Shown here one piece after another: positions 9,167-20,063 of a stretch of DNA of 64,000 nucleotides. Below the pieces are notes generated by a model. The model saw only the letters and a list, made by a program, of their open reading frames with translations. It was not told the DNA's origin and did no database searches. Within the stretch, counting starts at the first letter, position 1. Each line of letters begins with the position of its first letter. Source of the DNA: Methylopila capsulata (lineage in GTDB: Bacteria > Pseudomonadota > Alphaproteobacteria > Rhizobiales > Methylopilaceae). Location of the stretch: contig NZ_JAFBCY010000002.1 of assembly GCF_016907975.1 (NCBI RefSeq), positions 1-64,000 on the forward strand, given 5' to 3'. Both the position numbers and the translations under genes were made by a program.

Positions 9167-10024
9167 TCACCGCTCCTCCCGCAGCACCCGGAACAGCCGC
9201 GGCCCCTCGCCGCGGAGGATCTCGAACGCCCGCGCGGGCCTCCGGCGCGCGTCCTCGATCGCGATCTCGACGCGGAACGCCGGCCCGTAGAACGCCCCGA
9301 GCGGCGCCGCGCTCCCGCCGCCGAGCAGCTGCTGGACCGCCTGCATCGACGCCGCCCCGCGCCGCCGCAGGCCGAGGATCTGATCGAGCACCGGCCGGCT
9401 CAGGCCGGGCGTCGCGCGCAGCACCTCGGGCGGAGCCTCGAGCGCCGACACCCGGCCCCGCGGGTTCGCGACCGTCAGGAAAGGCTTCAGCGCGCGCGCC
9501 TCGGCGACGCCGACCCCGAGCACGTTGCGCACGTCGTCCACGGTCGCGAAGGCGTCGTCGGCGGGTCCGGGAAGGCCGGCGGCCTCGTAGTCCCGGCGCT
9601 CGGCGCCCGCCCGGCCGCGCTTGCCGTCGGGATCGCGCCAGTCGACCACGCGGTCGGCGAAGGTCTCGGCCGTCATCGCGGTCAGGCCGAGCGTCCGCCA
9701 GAGGCCCGCGAGCAGCTTGGGATCAGCGCCGTTGAGGTCGACCTTGCCCGCCTCCGCCACCGCCGACAGCGTCACGACGCCGGCGTCGAGCCGCAGCCGC
9801 TGGCCCGCCAGCTCCGACGGCGGCCGCCGCAGCGCGACGAGCTGATAGGCCGCTAACTCGAGGCCGGCGTGGATCAGCGCGTCCTCCGTCAGCCGGTCGC
9901 GCGCGAGCCGCGCCTCGGCGACCGAAGAGCGCACCAGCACGCAGGCGCCCACCACGACCGCAGCGAGCACCGCCAGCACCGCCAGCGCCGACACCAGAAC
10001 GAACCCGTCCCGCCCGCCCCGCAT
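9167..10024 (-). CDS. gspK: Type II secretion minor pseudopilin GspK
   Basis: 285-aa protein with a prepilin-like N-terminus (GGRDGFVLVSALAVLAVLAAVVVG: Gly-Phe cleavage site and hydrophobic helix). The helix-hairpin-helix-like region KVDLNGADPKLLAGLW is typical of GspK, the largest minor pseudopilin, which caps the pseudopilus tip with GspI and GspJ. It is the last gene of the leftward arm and its start abuts the gspJ stop. Unlike most pseudopilins it lacks the Glu at +5, as is usual for GspK. Confidence 0.9.
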   Translation of the reverse strand: MRGGRDGFVLVSALAVLAVLAAVVVGACVLVRSSVAEARLARDRLTEDALIHAGLELAAYQLVALRRPPSELAGQRLRLDAGVVTLSAVAEAGKVDLNGADPKLLAGLWRTLGLTAMTAETFADRVVDWRDPDGKRGRAGAERRDYEAAGLPGPADDAFATVDDVRNVLGVGVAEARALKPFLTVANPRGRVSALEAPPEVLRATPGLSRPVLDQILGLRRRGAASMQAVQQLLGGGSAAPLGAFYGPAFRVEIAIEDARRRPARAFEILRGEGPRLFRVLREER

Positions 10025-10770
10025 CAGTCCCGCTCCTGCTGCTGCGGCGGCGGTTGGTCGGACGGCGGGCCGCCGGGCGCCGGCTTCTTCTTGGTGCTGC
10101 AGAAGGCGAACTCGGGCGCGGCGCAGCCCGGCTCGGTCTCGGAGACGATCGCGACGCGGCGGGAAGCGACGAGACGCTTGCTCGCCGGATCGAGCCGGTC
10201 GATCCGGATCGCGGCCGGCAGCAGGTCGGAGCGCGACCAGGCGTCGGTGATGAGCTCGCCGCCGCTCTTCAGGCGCTCCACGAAGGCGAAGCGCAGCTCG
10301 GCGTTCCCGAACGGCATGCGGTGCGGACGCGACAGGGCGACGTCGTCCAGGCTCTGCGCGCCCACCGGCAGCTCGCCCTCCGCCCGGAGCGCAGCGCCCG
10401 GCCCGTCGGCCTGGTAGGCGACCACGACCGGTCGCGCCAGGCCGTCCTGCTGCGGCGCCTCGACGACGAAGACGAGCCGGTCGGTCTGGCCGTAGAAGGC
10501 GAAGCGCGGCTCCTGCGCGCCGGGAAACCGGCGGCGGGACAGCTGGGCGATGTCGCGCGCCATGGCCGCGACCGCCAGCCTCCCTGCTTCGTTCGCCTCG
10601 ACCCGCCCCGCGATGCGGTCGGCGACCCGCGACAGGCCTCCGCCCAGCGCCAGCAGCCCGGCCAGCACCAGCGCCGCGAGCGTCAGCGTCGCGAGCGCCT
10701 CCACCAGCAGGTACCCGGCCTCGCCGCCGACTTGGCTCCTCGCGTCGCGGCTTCGCCCGAGGCGCGTCAT
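10024..10770 (-). CDS. gspJ: Type II secretion minor pseudopilin GspJ
   Basis: 248-aa protein. The N-terminus GGEAGYLLVEALATLTLAAL gives a prepilin peptidase site (Gly, then an aromatic residue and Glu at mature position 5) followed by a membrane helix. The body is a larger beta-rich domain as expected for GspJ, and the proline- and glutamine-rich tail is likely disordered. It lies between gspI (4-base overlap) and gspK, the normal order for the pseudopilus tip genes. Confidence 0.85.
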   Translation of the reverse strand: MTRLGRSRDARSQVGGEAGYLLVEALATLTLAALVLAGLLALGGGLSRVADRIAGRVEANEAGRLAVAAMARDIAQLSRRRFPGAQEPRFAFYGQTDRLVFVVEAPQQDGLARPVVVAYQADGPGAALRAEGELPVGAQSLDDVALSRPHRMPFGNAELRFAFVERLKSGGELITDAWSRSDLLPAAIRIDRLDPASKRLVASRRVAIVSETEPGCAAPEFAFCSTKKKPAPGGPPSDQPPPQQQERD

Positions 10771-11345
10771 GGCGCGGGCGCCGCGTGCAGGGTCTCCACC
10801 ACCAGCGGCGGCCCGATGGCGGGATCGACCCGGATGGTCACGCGCAGCGGCGTGAACCGGCCGAGCTCCGCGTCCGCCGCCGCCTCGCCGCCCGGCCCTT
10901 CGCCGGCCTGCCGCGGCGCGCCGGCCGCGATCTGCACGGGCCCCTGCCCCGGCGCCGGACGCTGCCCCGGCTCGCGGCCCGGCGCCTGAGCGGGGCCTTC
11001 CGCCGGGTCCGGCGGGCCGGGCGGCGGCAGGGCAAGGTCCAGCGCCTCGCTCGTGACGGTGACGACGAGGCCGCGGTCGTCGCCGCGGAGGGTCCCGACG
11101 CCGGGCGCCAGCGCGTCAAGCCGGTTCTCCAGCACGTCGCGGGCGACGGCCTCCGCCTCCAGCAGCGCCTCGGCGCGCGCGAGCGCGAAGCGCGCGGAGA
11201 CCACGCCGCGCTGGAGCGCCACCCCGACGACCGCGACCACCGCGAGCGCCACCAGCGTCTCGACCAGCGTGAAACCCTCGCGCGGCCCGCCCCTGCCTGC
11301 GCGTCTGGCGGCGCGTCTCATGGCGCGTCTCATGGCGCGCGTCAT
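10767..11345 (-). CDS. gspI: Type II secretion minor pseudopilin GspI
   Basis: 192-aa protein. PREGFTLVETLVALAVVAVVG is a canonical type IV prepilin signal: cleavage before Phe, Glu at +5. The preceding leader is unusually arginine-rich (MTRAMRRAMRRAARRAGRGG). A proline-rich insert in the middle (PPPGPPDPAEGPAQAPG) makes it longer than typical GspI. GspI nucleates the pseudopilus tip with J and K. Overlaps of 4 bases on both sides show tight coupling with gspH and gspJ. Confidence 0.85.
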   Translation of the reverse strand: MTRAMRRAMRRAARRAGRGGPREGFTLVETLVALAVVAVVGVALQRGVVSARFALARAEALLEAEAVARDVLENRLDALAPGVGTLRGDDRGLVVTVTSEALDLALPPPGPPDPAEGPAQAPGREPGQRPAPGQGPVQIAAGAPRQAGEGPGGEAAADAELGRFTPLRVTIRVDPAIGPPLVVETLHAAPAP

Positions 11346-11812
11346 CGCTCGTCTGCGGTCTTCGGCCGGATCGAGACGCTCGACGTGATCTCGTCGATCT
11401 CGACGTCGATCCGCGCCGTGCGGGTGGCGAGCGCCAGCGCGCCGCCGGAGGAGCGGCCGTCGGGGTAGAACGCCACCCCGCCCTGCCGGAGGCCGGAGGC
11501 GCGCACCGCGAGCCCGCGCGAGAGGTCGACCACCGCCCCGGTCGCGCCCGAGCGCAGGTGCGGGCCGGGAAAATCGACGACCGCGACGACCGTGCGGCCC
11601 GAGCGCAGGGCCGCCGCGCGGTCGGCCCGAAGCAGCGCCGCGGCCTGATAGGCCTGCGCGCGCAGGCCGGCGTAGCTCTCCTCGATCCGCACGAACGGCA
11701 GCGCGAGGCCCGCCACGATCGCCATCACGGCGAGCGCCAGCATCAGCTCCACCAGCGTGAAGCCCGCGCGCGGGTCTCCGCGGTCAGTCGTTGGAGATGT
11801 CGGCGTTCTCAC
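11342..11812 (-). CDS. gspH: Type II secretion minor pseudopilin GspH
   Basis: 156-aa protein if started at the GTG at 11812; that start puts the prepilin signal PRAGFTLVELMLALAVMAIVAG about 15 residues in. The start overlaps the 3' end of gspG by 29 bases. A longer reading of this frame runs back through gspG and is a shadow. GspH sits near the tip of the pseudopilus. The mature domain contains GVAFYPDGRSSGG, a beta-turn motif usual in GspH-type proteins. Confidence 0.8.
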   Translation of the reverse strand: MRTPTSPTTDRGDPRAGFTLVELMLALAVMAIVAGLALPFVRIEESYAGLRAQAYQAAALLRADRAAALRSGRTVVAVVDFPGPHLRSGATGAVVDLSRGLAVRASGLRQGGVAFYPDGRSSGGALALATRTARIDVEIDEITSSVSIRPKTADER

Positions 11813-12230
11813 CTTCGCCCCCGCGCTGGCCGTCGGCGCCGAGCGAGGTGATGCCGTAGGGCATGCCGCGCCCGGGCGTGCGGTACTCGTAGGGCTTGCC
11901 CCAGGGGTCCGCCGGCACGGAGCCCTGCTGCAGGTAAGGCCCGGCCCAGCGGCTCTCGCCGGCCGGCGCGCGGGCCAGCGCCGCCAGCCCCTCGGAGCCG
12001 GAGGGGTAGCGGCCCATGTCAAAGAAATAGAGGTCGAGGGCGCTCGTGAAGGACTTGATCTGCAGCTTCGCCGCGCGCTCGCGCGAGCTGGAGAGGTAGC
12101 TCAGGACCCGAGGGCCGACGAGGCCCATCACGAGGCTGAGGATGACCAGCACGACGAGCAGCTCGACGAGCGTGAAGCCGCCCTCGGCGTCCCGGGCGCG
12201 GCGGTTTCGGCGGTGTGCGGCGAGGGTCAT
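11784..12230 (-). CDS. gspG: Type II secretion major pseudopilin GspG
   Basis: 148-aa protein with the classical signal GGFTLVELLVVLVILSLVMGLVGP and then the GspG hallmark segment: a Tyr/Phe-rich helix, DMGRYPSGSEGLAAL and DPWGKPYEYRTPG. These residues include the calcium-binding region that stabilises the pseudopilus fibre. This is the best conserved protein of the system and anchors the assignment of the whole locus as T2SS rather than type IV pilus. It lies directly after gspF. Confidence 0.95.
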   Translation of the reverse strand: MTLAAHRRNRRARDAEGGFTLVELLVVLVILSLVMGLVGPRVLSYLSSSRERAAKLQIKSFTSALDLYFFDMGRYPSGSEGLAALARAPAGESRWAGPYLQQGSVPADPWGKPYEYRTPGRGMPYGITSLGADGQRGGEGENADISND

Positions 12231-12237
12231 GACGCGT

Positions 12238-13449
12238 TCAAACCAAAAGGTCGTTGATGCTGATGAGCGCCGACATCACCGAGATGATGAGCCAGGCGAT
12301 GAGGCAGGCCACGACGATCATCATCGCCGGTCCGATGACGGCCGTCAGCCGGTTGAGCGAGGTTTCGAGCTTGGTTTCGTAGAACGTCGCGACGCGGGCG
12401 GCGCTGTCGGCGAGCTGCCCCGCCTCCTCGCCGACGCGCAGCATCTGCGTGACGTGCGCCGGAAGGAAGCCGTGGCGGGCAAGCGCGGCCGAGACCCGCT
12501 CGCCGTGGCGGACGTCCGCGGCCGCGAGATCGATCGCGGCGCGCGCGGCCGGCGGCCGCACCACGTCGCGCACCAGCCGGAGCGCGACGGTGATCGGCAC
12601 GCCGTTCGCGAGCAGGATGGAGAGCGTGCGGCAGAAAGCGACGGTGAGTTCGTAGGCGAGCACCGTCCGCGTCAGCGGCGCCCGCGCAAGCAGGCTGACG
12701 AGCATGGAGCCGTTCCGCCCGATGCGGCTGAGCACGAGCCCCAGCGCCAGCGCCAGCGCGGCGCCGCCGAAGACCAGGTCGACGTTGGCGCGGAACCAGC
12801 GGGAGAGGTCGAACACCATCCTGGAGGACGGCGACATGCGGCTCTGGAAGCCCTGCAGCGCGCCCTCGAACTGCGGCACCACGAACAGCAGCACGAAGCA
12901 CAGCACGCCCACCGCCGCGACCGCGAGGAAGGAGGGATAGGCGATCGCCGAGACGAACTTGCGCTTCAGCGTCTCGTTGCGCTGGCGCTCGGAGGCGAGG
13001 TCGCCCAGCGCCGCCTCCAGTCGTCCGGCGCTCTCGGCGACGGCGATGGTCTGGACGTAGACCGGCGGGAAGATCTTGGGGTGCATCGCGAGCACCGCTG
13101 AAAAGCTCTTGCCGCCCGAAAGCTCGCCATGGAGCTGGCGGATGAGCTTGGCGAGCCAGCGCCGCGACTCCATCTCGGCGAGTATCTGCAGCGCCTCGTC
13201 GAGCGTGACGCCGCCCTTCAGCATCATCGCGAGATCGAGCGTGAAGGCGGTGATGTGCTCGGGCGGCGGCTCCGGCGTCAGCATCTCGCGCCAGGTCCGC
13301 CGCGGACCGCCCTGGGTCTCGCGCGCGTCGATGGGGGTGACGTTCGAGCGTTCGAGATGGGCGAGCGCCTCGGCGCGGGAGGCCGCCTCCATCACGCCAG
13401 TGAGCATCTGGCCCGCCGCGCTGACCGCGCGGTATTCGAACGTGGCCAC
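12238..13449 (-). CDS. gspF: Type II secretion inner-membrane platform protein GspF
   Basis: 403-aa protein with a GTG start. It has two repeated T2SSF domains (about residues 70-190 and 270-395), each a helical cytoplasmic bundle followed by membrane helices, including FLAVAAVGVLCFVLLFVVPQFE and MMIVVACLIAWLIISVMSALI. The N-terminal FEYRAVSAAG opening is typical of GspF. It forms the platform that transmits GspE ATPase motion to the pseudopilus. Confidence 0.92.
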   Translation of the reverse strand: MATFEYRAVSAAGQMLTGVMEAASRAEALAHLERSNVTPIDARETQGGPRRTWREMLTPEPPPEHITAFTLDLAMMLKGGVTLDEALQILAEMESRRWLAKLIRQLHGELSGGKSFSAVLAMHPKIFPPVYVQTIAVAESAGRLEAALGDLASERQRNETLKRKFVSAIAYPSFLAVAAVGVLCFVLLFVVPQFEGALQGFQSRMSPSSRMVFDLSRWFRANVDLVFGGAALALALGLVLSRIGRNGSMLVSLLARAPLTRTVLAYELTVAFCRTLSILLANGVPITVALRLVRDVVRPPAARAAIDLAAADVRHGERVSAALARHGFLPAHVTQMLRVGEEAGQLADSAARVATFYETKLETSLNRLTAVIGPAMMIVVACLIAWLIISVMSALISINDLLV

Positions 13450-13490
13450 GGCTCAGCCCCCGCGCCCGGGGCGGATCGCGCGCGCCGGGA

Positions 13491-14045
13491 TCATCCGAGG
13501 AGGCCCGGCGCCGCGAAGCCGGCCGCCGCCCACACCACCCAGACCGCCGGCGCGAGCAGCGCGCCGAAGGGAAGGCGATCCTCGCGGCCGGCGCGGCGGA
13601 GGCCCGCGACGACGAGGCCGGCGAGGCTCGCCGCGAACAGCGCGACCGCGAAGCCCGCCGCGCCGGCTAGGCAGCCCGCCGCCGCCGCGAGCTTGACATC
13701 GCCGAGCCCAAGCCCGTCCCGGCCGCGCGCGCGGAAATAGACCTCCCGAACGCCCCAGAGGAGACCGCCCGTCAGGACGACGTCGACCGCCAGCGCGCCG
13801 AGGACGTCGGTCGTTCCCCCGCCCTCTGCGAAGCGGGCCGCGATCCCGAGCGCCGCGAGCGCCGCGGCGGCCTCGTTGGGAATGATGAAGCTCTGCGCGT
13901 CCCGCCACGCGATCCACGCCGTCACCAGCGCCGCCGCCGTCGGCAGCAGGAGCCAGGAACCGCCGAGCCCGCCCGCGGCAGCGGCGACGAGCGCCGCGGC
14001 GCCGAGGGCGGCGTCGGAGCGGGAGGCGACGGCCCCGGCGGTCAT
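13491..14045 (-). CDS. gspO: Prepilin peptidase (A24 family), short form without methylase domain
   Basis: 184-aa polytopic membrane protein. The first aspartate is in AWRDAQSFIIPNE and the second in GLGLGDVKLAAAAG, the GxGDxK motif of A24 aspartyl prepilin peptidases. It lacks the N-terminal cytoplasmic domain with paired cysteines that methylates mature pilins in PilD/GspO, so it resembles the CpaA/TadV-like short peptidases. Its place between gspD and gspF indicates that it processes the pseudopilins encoded here. Confidence 0.85.
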   Translation of the reverse strand: MTAGAVASRSDAALGAAALVAAAAGGLGGSWLLLPTAAALVTAWIAWRDAQSFIIPNEAAAALAALGIAARFAEGGGTTDVLGALAVDVVLTGGLLWGVREVYFRARGRDGLGLGDVKLAAAAGCLAGAAGFAVALFAASLAGLVVAGLRRAGREDRLPFGALLAPAVWVVWAAAGFAAPGLLG

Positions 14046-14055
14046 CGCCGCGGCG

Positions 14056-16353
14056 TCACTTCGTGTAGGACGCCGGGCGGGGGCCGCCCATCGACGTCAG
14101 CCGGGAGCGGAACTCCTCGGCCACCGACTGGGCGTCCTCGCCGTTGCGGATGACGACCGGGCGGATGAACACCACGAGCTCCGTGCGGTCCTTGGCGCTC
14201 GAGCGCTGGCTGAACAGGTTGCCGATGCCCTTGAGGTCGCCGAGGATCGGCAGCCCGTTCTTGCCGCGCTCGTTGCGCTTGCTGATCAGGCCCGCCAGCA
14301 GCACCGTCTGGCCGCTGACCACCGAGATGTTGCTCGCCACGCGGCGCTTGGAGATCGTGGGCGTCAGGGTGTCGGCGCCGCTCGCGACCGACGAGATCTC
14401 CTGCTCGATCTGCATCGTCACCGCGTCGTTCTGGCCGATGCGCGGGATGACGTTGAGGATGATGCCGGTGTTCTTGAACTCGACCTGGTTGACGAGCGGG
14501 GAGTCGACGTTCTCGACGCTCTGCGCCTGTCGGGTCACGATCGGGATCTCGTCGCCAACCTGGAAGTTCGCGACCTGGTTCTCGGCGACCACGAGCGATG
14601 GCGACGACAGCACCTCGACGTTCGTCACGCGGTCGAGCGCCGAGATCACCACGTCGGGGTTGGAATTGGTCCCGATCAGCAGGTTGAAGCCGGGCGTCTG
14701 CTTCGACAGCGCGTTTGCCGCTGTGCCGAACAGGCTAAACGAGCCGTTGTTGCGGCCGAGGCCCACGCCGCCGCTCTTCACGAAATACTCGACGCCGTTC
14801 TTCATGTCGTCGTTGAGCTGCACCTCGGCGATCGTGGCGCTGATCGCGACCTGCAGCGGCGCGGAGTCGAGCTGCCGGAGCGCGGTCAGGATCTTCTGGT
14901 AGGTGAAGCCGTCGGCGTAGGTCACGACGGCGTTGTTGGCGGGATCGGCGCTGATCAGCACCTTGCTGCCGCCGCGGTCGTCGTTCTGCCGGGAGAGGTC
15001 GATGGTCTCCCCCCCGCCGCCGCCGCCCGTTTCCGCCGCCGCGCTGGCGCCGTCGCCGAAGTAGGGGCTGTTGAACGCGGTCGAGCCCTGCTGCCCCGAC
15101 GCGTTCCCGGCGTTCGACCCGCGATCGGCGACGTTCGACACCGCGCCGTTTCCGGACGGGGAGGAGGACGAGGACGACGATCCCGAACGGTTGTCCGACA
15201 TCAGGTCCGACCCCTCGCCCAAGCCGCCCGTCGGGAAGCGCCCGCCGGTGGTCGCCGCCGCGCGGCCGCCGCCGTCGCCGCCGGCGCGGAACAGGCTCGT
15301 CATGATGCGGGCGAGCTCGCGCGCGTCGCGGTAGCGCGCCTTGTAGACGAAGACGTTGTCGCCCCCGGACGCGCTCTCGCGGTCGAGCCGCTTCACCCAG
15401 GTCTCGGCGCGGCGCATCAGCGCCTGGGTCTTCGCGATCACCATCACCGCGCGCAGCCGGCCGATGGCCTTGAACTGCACGGCGCCCGCGCCCACGCCCT
15501 TCTCCTCGGCGTCGAAGACGCGGCGGAGCTCGCCGACCACGACCTCCGGCGTCGCGCGCCGCACCTCGTAGATGCCGACCGCCTGGTCCTGCATCCAGTC
15601 GGCGTCGAACGACATGATCGCCTGCACCGCCTCCGCCCGCTTCGGGCCGGTGCCGCGCACGATCATGGCGTTGCGGGAGGCGTCGACCTTCAGCCCGTCG
15701 GCGTCCACCACGAAGCCGGACACGAGCTGCGCCATGGTGCTGGCCGAGACGTGGCGCAGCGGCACCACCGAGAGGCCGTAGCCCGGCGTGGTCCGGTCCG
15801 CAGCCTCTGCCGCGCCGCCGACGGACGAGGCCGCGGTGATCCGCATCGTGCCGCCGGTCTTGGTCATGGTGAAGCCGTTGCTCTGCAGCAGCGCCTCGAG
15901 CGCGCCCAGCAGCTCCTCGGCGGTCATCGCCCGCGGCGACGAGATCGTCACTTGGCCCGCGACGTCGGCGCCCATGACGTAGTTGATCTTCAGCGCCTCG
16001 CCGAGCACCGCCTGGACGACGTTGCGCAGGTCGGCGTTCTCGAAGTTGAGGCGGTAGAGCGCGCCCGACCGGCCCCCGCCTTCGCTGCGCTCGGTCACCA
16101 GCCGGAGCGGGGAGCCGCCGGCGGCCTCGGGTTCGGACGCGAACGACGCCGCGACCGCGCCGGTCGTCTCCACCGAGCCCGACGCCATGGCCTGCGCCTG
16201 CGTCCCGTCGGCGCGCGGCTGGCGCGCGGACAGATCTGTCGTCAGACCGGTCTGCACGATGCTGACGCCGCCGTCGTTGGCGGGATCGACCGTCGAACAC
16301 CCGGCGAGCGCGAAGACGCACGCCGCGACCACCAAACGCAGCGCCGCTATCAT
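14056..16353 (-). CDS. gspD: Type II secretion outer-membrane secretin GspD
   Basis: 765 aa if started at 16353 (MIAALRLVV). That start gives a signal peptide ending LAGC, a lipobox, so this secretin may be lipidated and self-piloting; GGGG lies at a suitable distance. In order there are N0/N1-N3 domains (residues about 90-400, with a Ser/Gly-rich linker QDDRSGSSSSSSS-like insert around 390-420) and the C-terminal secretin domain with EVLSSPSLVVAENQVANFQVGDEIPI and VLLAGLISKRNERGKNGLPILGD. It forms the outer-membrane channel. It starts the leftward arm, divergent from gspE. Confidence 0.93.
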   Translation of the reverse strand: MIAALRLVVAACVFALAGCSTVDPANDGGVSIVQTGLTTDLSARQPRADGTQAQAMASGSVETTGAVAASFASEPEAAGGSPLRLVTERSEGGGRSGALYRLNFENADLRNVVQAVLGEALKINYVMGADVAGQVTISSPRAMTAEELLGALEALLQSNGFTMTKTGGTMRITAASSVGGAAEAADRTTPGYGLSVVPLRHVSASTMAQLVSGFVVDADGLKVDASRNAMIVRGTGPKRAEAVQAIMSFDADWMQDQAVGIYEVRRATPEVVVGELRRVFDAEEKGVGAGAVQFKAIGRLRAVMVIAKTQALMRRAETWVKRLDRESASGGDNVFVYKARYRDARELARIMTSLFRAGGDGGGRAAATTGGRFPTGGLGEGSDLMSDNRSGSSSSSSSPSGNGAVSNVADRGSNAGNASGQQGSTAFNSPYFGDGASAAAETGGGGGGETIDLSRQNDDRGGSKVLISADPANNAVVTYADGFTYQKILTALRQLDSAPLQVAISATIAEVQLNDDMKNGVEYFVKSGGVGLGRNNGSFSLFGTAANALSKQTPGFNLLIGTNSNPDVVISALDRVTNVEVLSSPSLVVAENQVANFQVGDEIPIVTRQAQSVENVDSPLVNQVEFKNTGIILNVIPRIGQNDAVTMQIEQEISSVASGADTLTPTISKRRVASNISVVSGQTVLLAGLISKRNERGKNGLPILGDLKGIGNLFSQRSSAKDRTELVVFIRPVVIRNGEDAQSVAEEFRSRLTSMGGPRPASYTK

Positions 16354-16727
16354 GATGAAGACCCCAACTGCACGCACATTCCCCGACGACATGAAGCAAG
16401 AAGACAAAATGGAAGTCAAATTTTACAGTCGTCAACCGATACGTTACATGCCTTTCGAGCTTGACCTAAAGAATTCGGCGGCGACATTAACCACAAAATT
16501 CCGTAGTATCCTCGCGTGGGCGTAGTGTCCAAGAAAATGAACAGATTCGTGGGCGGAGCGCCGGTGGGGCCGAAGCGAAACGGTAGCGGCGGCGTGCGAC
16601 GGCGGCGCGACAGGAGCGTACGCCGCTGCGTTCGGGCGAGTCGCGGCATGCTACGAAGGACGACGCGCGCGGCCCGATCGACGGCGACCACGACGGGACC
16701 GGCGGCGATTCGATCGCGAGGCGGCGG
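16354..16727. promoter_or_regulatory. Divergent promoter region of the type II secretion system
   Basis: 374 bases between the leftward gspD arm and rightward gspE. It is locally AT-richer than its surroundings around 16390-16550 (for example AAGAAGACAAAATGG and TTAACCACAAAATTC), as expected for promoters serving both arms. No palindromic operator is obvious. Confidence 0.5.
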
Positions 16728-18395
<1,668 letters not shown>

Positions 18396-18449
18396 CCCGC
18401 GCGCCTGCGGCGCCGACGCGAGGGATGCCGCCGAGGGAGCCCGCCGTCG

Positions 18450-19448
18450 ATGGCGCTGAAGGAGACGCTCGCCCAGGCGACCGAGGCCATCGTCGACGTC
18501 GTTGCGCCGCTCGCCGCCCGCTTCGCCCGCGGGCCGCGCCGCGTGGCCGTGGCGGAGGACGGCGCGCTTGCGCTCTACGAGGCGCCCTTCGGCGCGCCGG
18601 CGAAACGTCTCGCCCCGAAGGACGGCGCCGCGCGCGGTCCGGTCCAGGGCGAACTCCGGCTTCCCGCCGGGGCGGTGTTGACGCGGACCCTGAGCTTTCC
18701 CGCGGCGACCCGCGACTACCTCGACGCCGTGATCGAAAACCGGCTCGAACGGCTGACCCCCTGGGCGCCCGAGCGGGTGCTCTATGGCTACCGCGCCTCC
18801 GACGCCGCCGACGGCTCGCTCGACGTGCGCTTCGTCGCCGCCTCCCGCGAGGTCGCCGACGACTGGATCGCAAAGGCTGCGGCGATCGGCTTCGCGCCGA
18901 CGGCGCTGGGCGGCGCGGGCGAGCCGCTCGACGCGCCGCTGTCCGTGGATCTCTGGCGCGGCGGGCGAGACCCGTTCCGCAGGCGGGTGCGGCGCGGCCT
19001 CGCGATCGCGGCCGTCGCCGTCGTGGGCGTGCTCATTCCGCTCGCCGCCGGCTCCTACTGGGCGCTGCACCGCGCGGAAGAGCGGCTGGCGGACCTCGAG
19101 CGACGGTCGCAGGCTGCGCGCCGAACGCTGATGCAGGCGAGCGGCGGCGGCGCGCGCGAGCGCGACCTGATCGCGGAGAAGCGGCCGGAGACGGCGGTCG
19201 TCACCCTGGTCGACAAGCTCGCCGCCGCCCTGCCCGACGGCACGGCGCTGCGCGACCTCGAGATCGATCCGGAACGCGTCCGGCTGGCCGGCGTCTCGAC
19301 CGCCGCGCCCGAGCTGATCGGGCTGCTCACAGCGTCCGGCGCGCTGCCGGAGGCCCGCTTCAGCGCGCCGGTGACCCGCAACGCCGACGGCCGCGACGGG
19401 TTCGAGATCGTCGGCCGGCGGCCGGCCGGCCCGAAGGCTCAGCCATGA
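18450..19448 (+). CDS. gspL: Type II secretion protein GspL/PilN-like
   Basis: 332-aa bitopic protein. A cytoplasmic actin-like N-terminal domain (about 1-180, containing YLDAVIENRLERLTPWAPE) is followed by one membrane helix (GLAIAAVAVVGVLIPLAAGSYWAL, about 187-210) and a periplasmic coiled coil and ferredoxin-like domain resembling PilN. GspL binds GspE on the cytoplasmic side and GspM in the periplasm. Position in the E-L-M-N order supports the call; sequence similarity in this family is low. Confidence 0.82.
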   Translation: MALKETLAQATEAIVDVVAPLAARFARGPRRVAVAEDGALALYEAPFGAPAKRLAPKDGAARGPVQGELRLPAGAVLTRTLSFPAATRDYLDAVIENRLERLTPWAPERVLYGYRASDAADGSLDVRFVAASREVADDWIAKAAAIGFAPTALGGAGEPLDAPLSVDLWRGGRDPFRRRVRRGLAIAAVAVVGVLIPLAAGSYWALHRAEERLADLERRSQAARRTLMQASGGGARERDLIAEKRPETAVVTLVDKLAAALPDGTALRDLEIDPERVRLAGVSTAAPELIGLLTASGALPEARFSAPVTRNADGRDGFEIVGRRPAGPKAQP

Positions 19449-19472
19449 GGCGGCAGGCATGAGGCGGCCGAT

Positions 19473-20063
19473 ATGAGCGTGGGAAGCCTCGGAGGCGCGA
19501 GCGCCTCCGCTTCGTCCCGCGGCGTCGCGTTCTGGGCGCTCGTGACCGCGGCCGTCCTGCTGCCGCTCGCCGCGATCGTGCTCTCGACCTTGAATGTCCT
19601 GCAGGCGGCCGAAGTCGATCGGCTGGCCTCCGGTCAGGAGGCGATCGTCGCGCAGCTCGAGCGACGGGTCGCGGCGGCCGGCGGCCCCGCCGCGGCGGCG
19701 ATCGACGCGTCCGCGATCTACGTGGCCGGCGCGACCCCCGCTCTCGCCAAGGCGGCTCTCCAGCGGCTGCTGACCGACGCCGTCGAGGCGACCGGCGGGC
19801 GCCTGATCGAGGCCCAGGACGTCGAAGCGCCCGGAGAGGCGCAGGACCTGATCGACGACCGCGTCCGGCTGCGCGTCACCTTTGACACCCGGAACGGCGC
19901 CCTGCTCGAACTGCTGCGCCGGATCGAGACGGGCCTCCCGCTGCTGACGGTCGAGCGCCTCGAAGTTCGGCGTCTCGACGCCGCGGCGGACGCCGATCCC
20001 GAGGATCCGACGCTGCGCGTCGGCGTCGTGATCAACGGTCCGGGGAGGTTCGTCGCGGGATGA
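19473..20063 (+). CDS. gspM: Type II secretion protein GspM (T2SSM_b-like)
   Basis: 196-aa protein with one N-terminal membrane helix (AFWALVTAAVLLPLAAIVLS) and a periplasmic alpha/beta domain containing FDTRNGALLELLRRIETGLPLL and LEVRRLD, typical of the GspM subtype found in alphaproteobacteria. It would pair with GspL. Its stop overlaps the start of the next gene by 4 bases. Confidence 0.82.
   Translation: MSVGSLGGASASASSRGVAFWALVTAAVLLPLAAIVLSTLNVLQAAEVDRLASGQEAIVAQLERRVAAAGGPAAAAIDASAIYVAGATPALAKAALQRLLTDAVEATGGRLIEAQDVEAPGEAQDLIDDRVRLRVTFDTRNGALLELLRRIETGLPLLTVERLEVRRLDAAADADPEDPTLRVGVVINGPGRFVAG

Noticed and set aside
13876-16464. 862-codon open frame opposite gspD and similar long antisense frames (for example 6336-7922, 48445-51021)
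   Set aside because: Their translations are Arg/Ala/His/Asp-rich without domains and mirror real genes on the other strand; long antisense frames are expected in GC-rich DNA.
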